From assembly GCA_003223695.1 (NCBI GenBank), contig QHVY01000132.1, positions 6,915 through 12,446 of the forward strand: 5,532 bases of DNA, given 5' to 3'. Every line of letters starts with the position of its first letter. The stretch's first letter is position 1. The notes beneath the pieces are model-generated. The model was given only the letters and a program-made list of their open reading frames with translations, was not told where the DNA came from and did no database searches. The stretch comes from Acidobacteriota bacterium (GTDB lineage Bacteria; Acidobacteriota; Thermoanaerobaculia; Gp7-AA8). The translations under genes and the position numbers were made by a program. Shown here piece by piece: positions 5,133 to 5,532 of this stretch.

Positions 5133-5532
5133 ATGCAAACGATCCGCTTCGGCCGCACTAACGCCCGCGTGCCCACGATCAGCCTCGGCACGTGGGGGCA
5201 CGGCGGGCCGAACACAAGTGACGGCGTCTCAGTCGGCTGGAGTGGTCACGACGACCGGCTGGCGAAGGAGGCCCTCATCGCGGCGCATCGACGCGGCATT
5301 ACGCATTGGGACACAGCCGACGCCTATGGCCACGGCCACGCAGAACAGTTGATTGGTCAAGTATTTTCCGAAGTTCCGCGCAAGGAAATTTTTCTGGCCA
5401 CGAAATTCGGCTGGGTCAAAGGGCCGTCGGATCACTTCTACGATTCGAAATTCATGCGCTCGCAATGCGAACGATCGCTCCGTAATCTGCGGACCGATGT
5501 AGTCGACCTCTACTACTTTCATCATTGCGACT
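5133..5532 (+). CDS. Aldo/keto reductase, N-terminal part (truncated by window edge)
   Basis: 133 codons of an NADPH-dependent (alpha/beta)8-barrel oxidoreductase of the aldo/keto reductase superfamily, which reduces aldehydes and ketones to alcohols in the cytoplasm. The catalytic tetrad is visible: D60 and Y65 in HWDTADAYGHGHAEQLIG, K91 in LATKFGW and H130 in DLYYFHHCD. The N-terminal LGTWGHGGPN (18-27) is the usual first-strand block. The C-terminal cofactor-binding part is missing. Substrate is unknown; this N-terminal pattern is that of the ungrouped bacterial AKRs. The ATG at 5133 gives a normal start (MQTIRFGRTN), and in-frame TAA at 5121 limits extension. No ribosome binding site is evident: the upstream DNA is the hairpin repeat plus ATAATCCATAGCT. 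Either weak initiation or coupling to the TPR gene is possible. Confidence 0.92.
   Translation, partial: MQTIRFGRTNARVPTISLGTWGHGGPNTSDGVSVGWSGHDDRLAKEALIAAHRRGITHWDTADAYGHGHAEQLIGQVFSEVPRKEIFLATKFGWVKGPSDHFYDSKFMRSQCERSLRNLRTDVVDLYYFHHCD

Overview
The window looks like a chromosomal segment of a GC-rich (by eye around 58-60% G+C), Gram-negative-type bacterium. The genes use mostly G or C at third codon positions and the intergenic gaps carry short tandem and inverted repeats. My best guess is Acidobacteriota or a similar soil phylum. This rests on two things: the secreted TPR protein type, and the intergenic repeat styles (AGTCCTC heptamers, GGGACC-type heptamers, CACAGAG hairpin). It is inference, not proof.

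Layout from left to right. A truncated ribF (riboflavin kinase/FAD synthetase) lies on the minus strand at 1-427. The 290 bp between it and the next minus-strand gene are almost wholly heptamer repeats: a perfect 18-copy GAGGACT array (452-580), then an inverted, partly decayed CCTCAGT array (599-725). The second array supplies the stop codon of a DUF488 gene (718-1218, minus). Upstream of DUF488 is a second, GC-rich set of inverted heptamers (1236-1283). A short plus-strand reading frame with coding-like composition but no clear start (about 1323-1511) ends 2 nt before a membrane fatty acid desaturase (1514-2509, plus).

The desaturase overlaps, tail to tail by 46 bp, a TetR-family regulator of the FadR (fatty acid degradation) type on the minus strand (2464-3096). 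The regulator's start codon overlaps the stop of an upstream HIT-family gene (3093-3530, minus) as ATGA. This junction lies inside an 18-bp palindrome (3082-3099) that nearly equals the Bacillus FadR box. The HIT gene in turn overlaps head to head with a secreted, histidine-rich TPR protein (3508-5070, plus). A 20-bp-stem hairpin (5076-5119) follows, and then the start of an aldo/keto reductase (5133 onward, plus) cut by the window end.

The coherent theme is a small lipid module: a desaturase beside a regulator that in characterised relatives senses long-chain acyl-CoA, with a probable autoregulatory operator. RibF, DUF488, the TPR protein and the reductase have no evident pathway link to it. 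No RNA genes, CRISPR arrays, transposases or phage genes were seen. The most unusual structures are the heptamer arrays around DUF488 and the FadR-like palindrome at the HIT/TetR junction.
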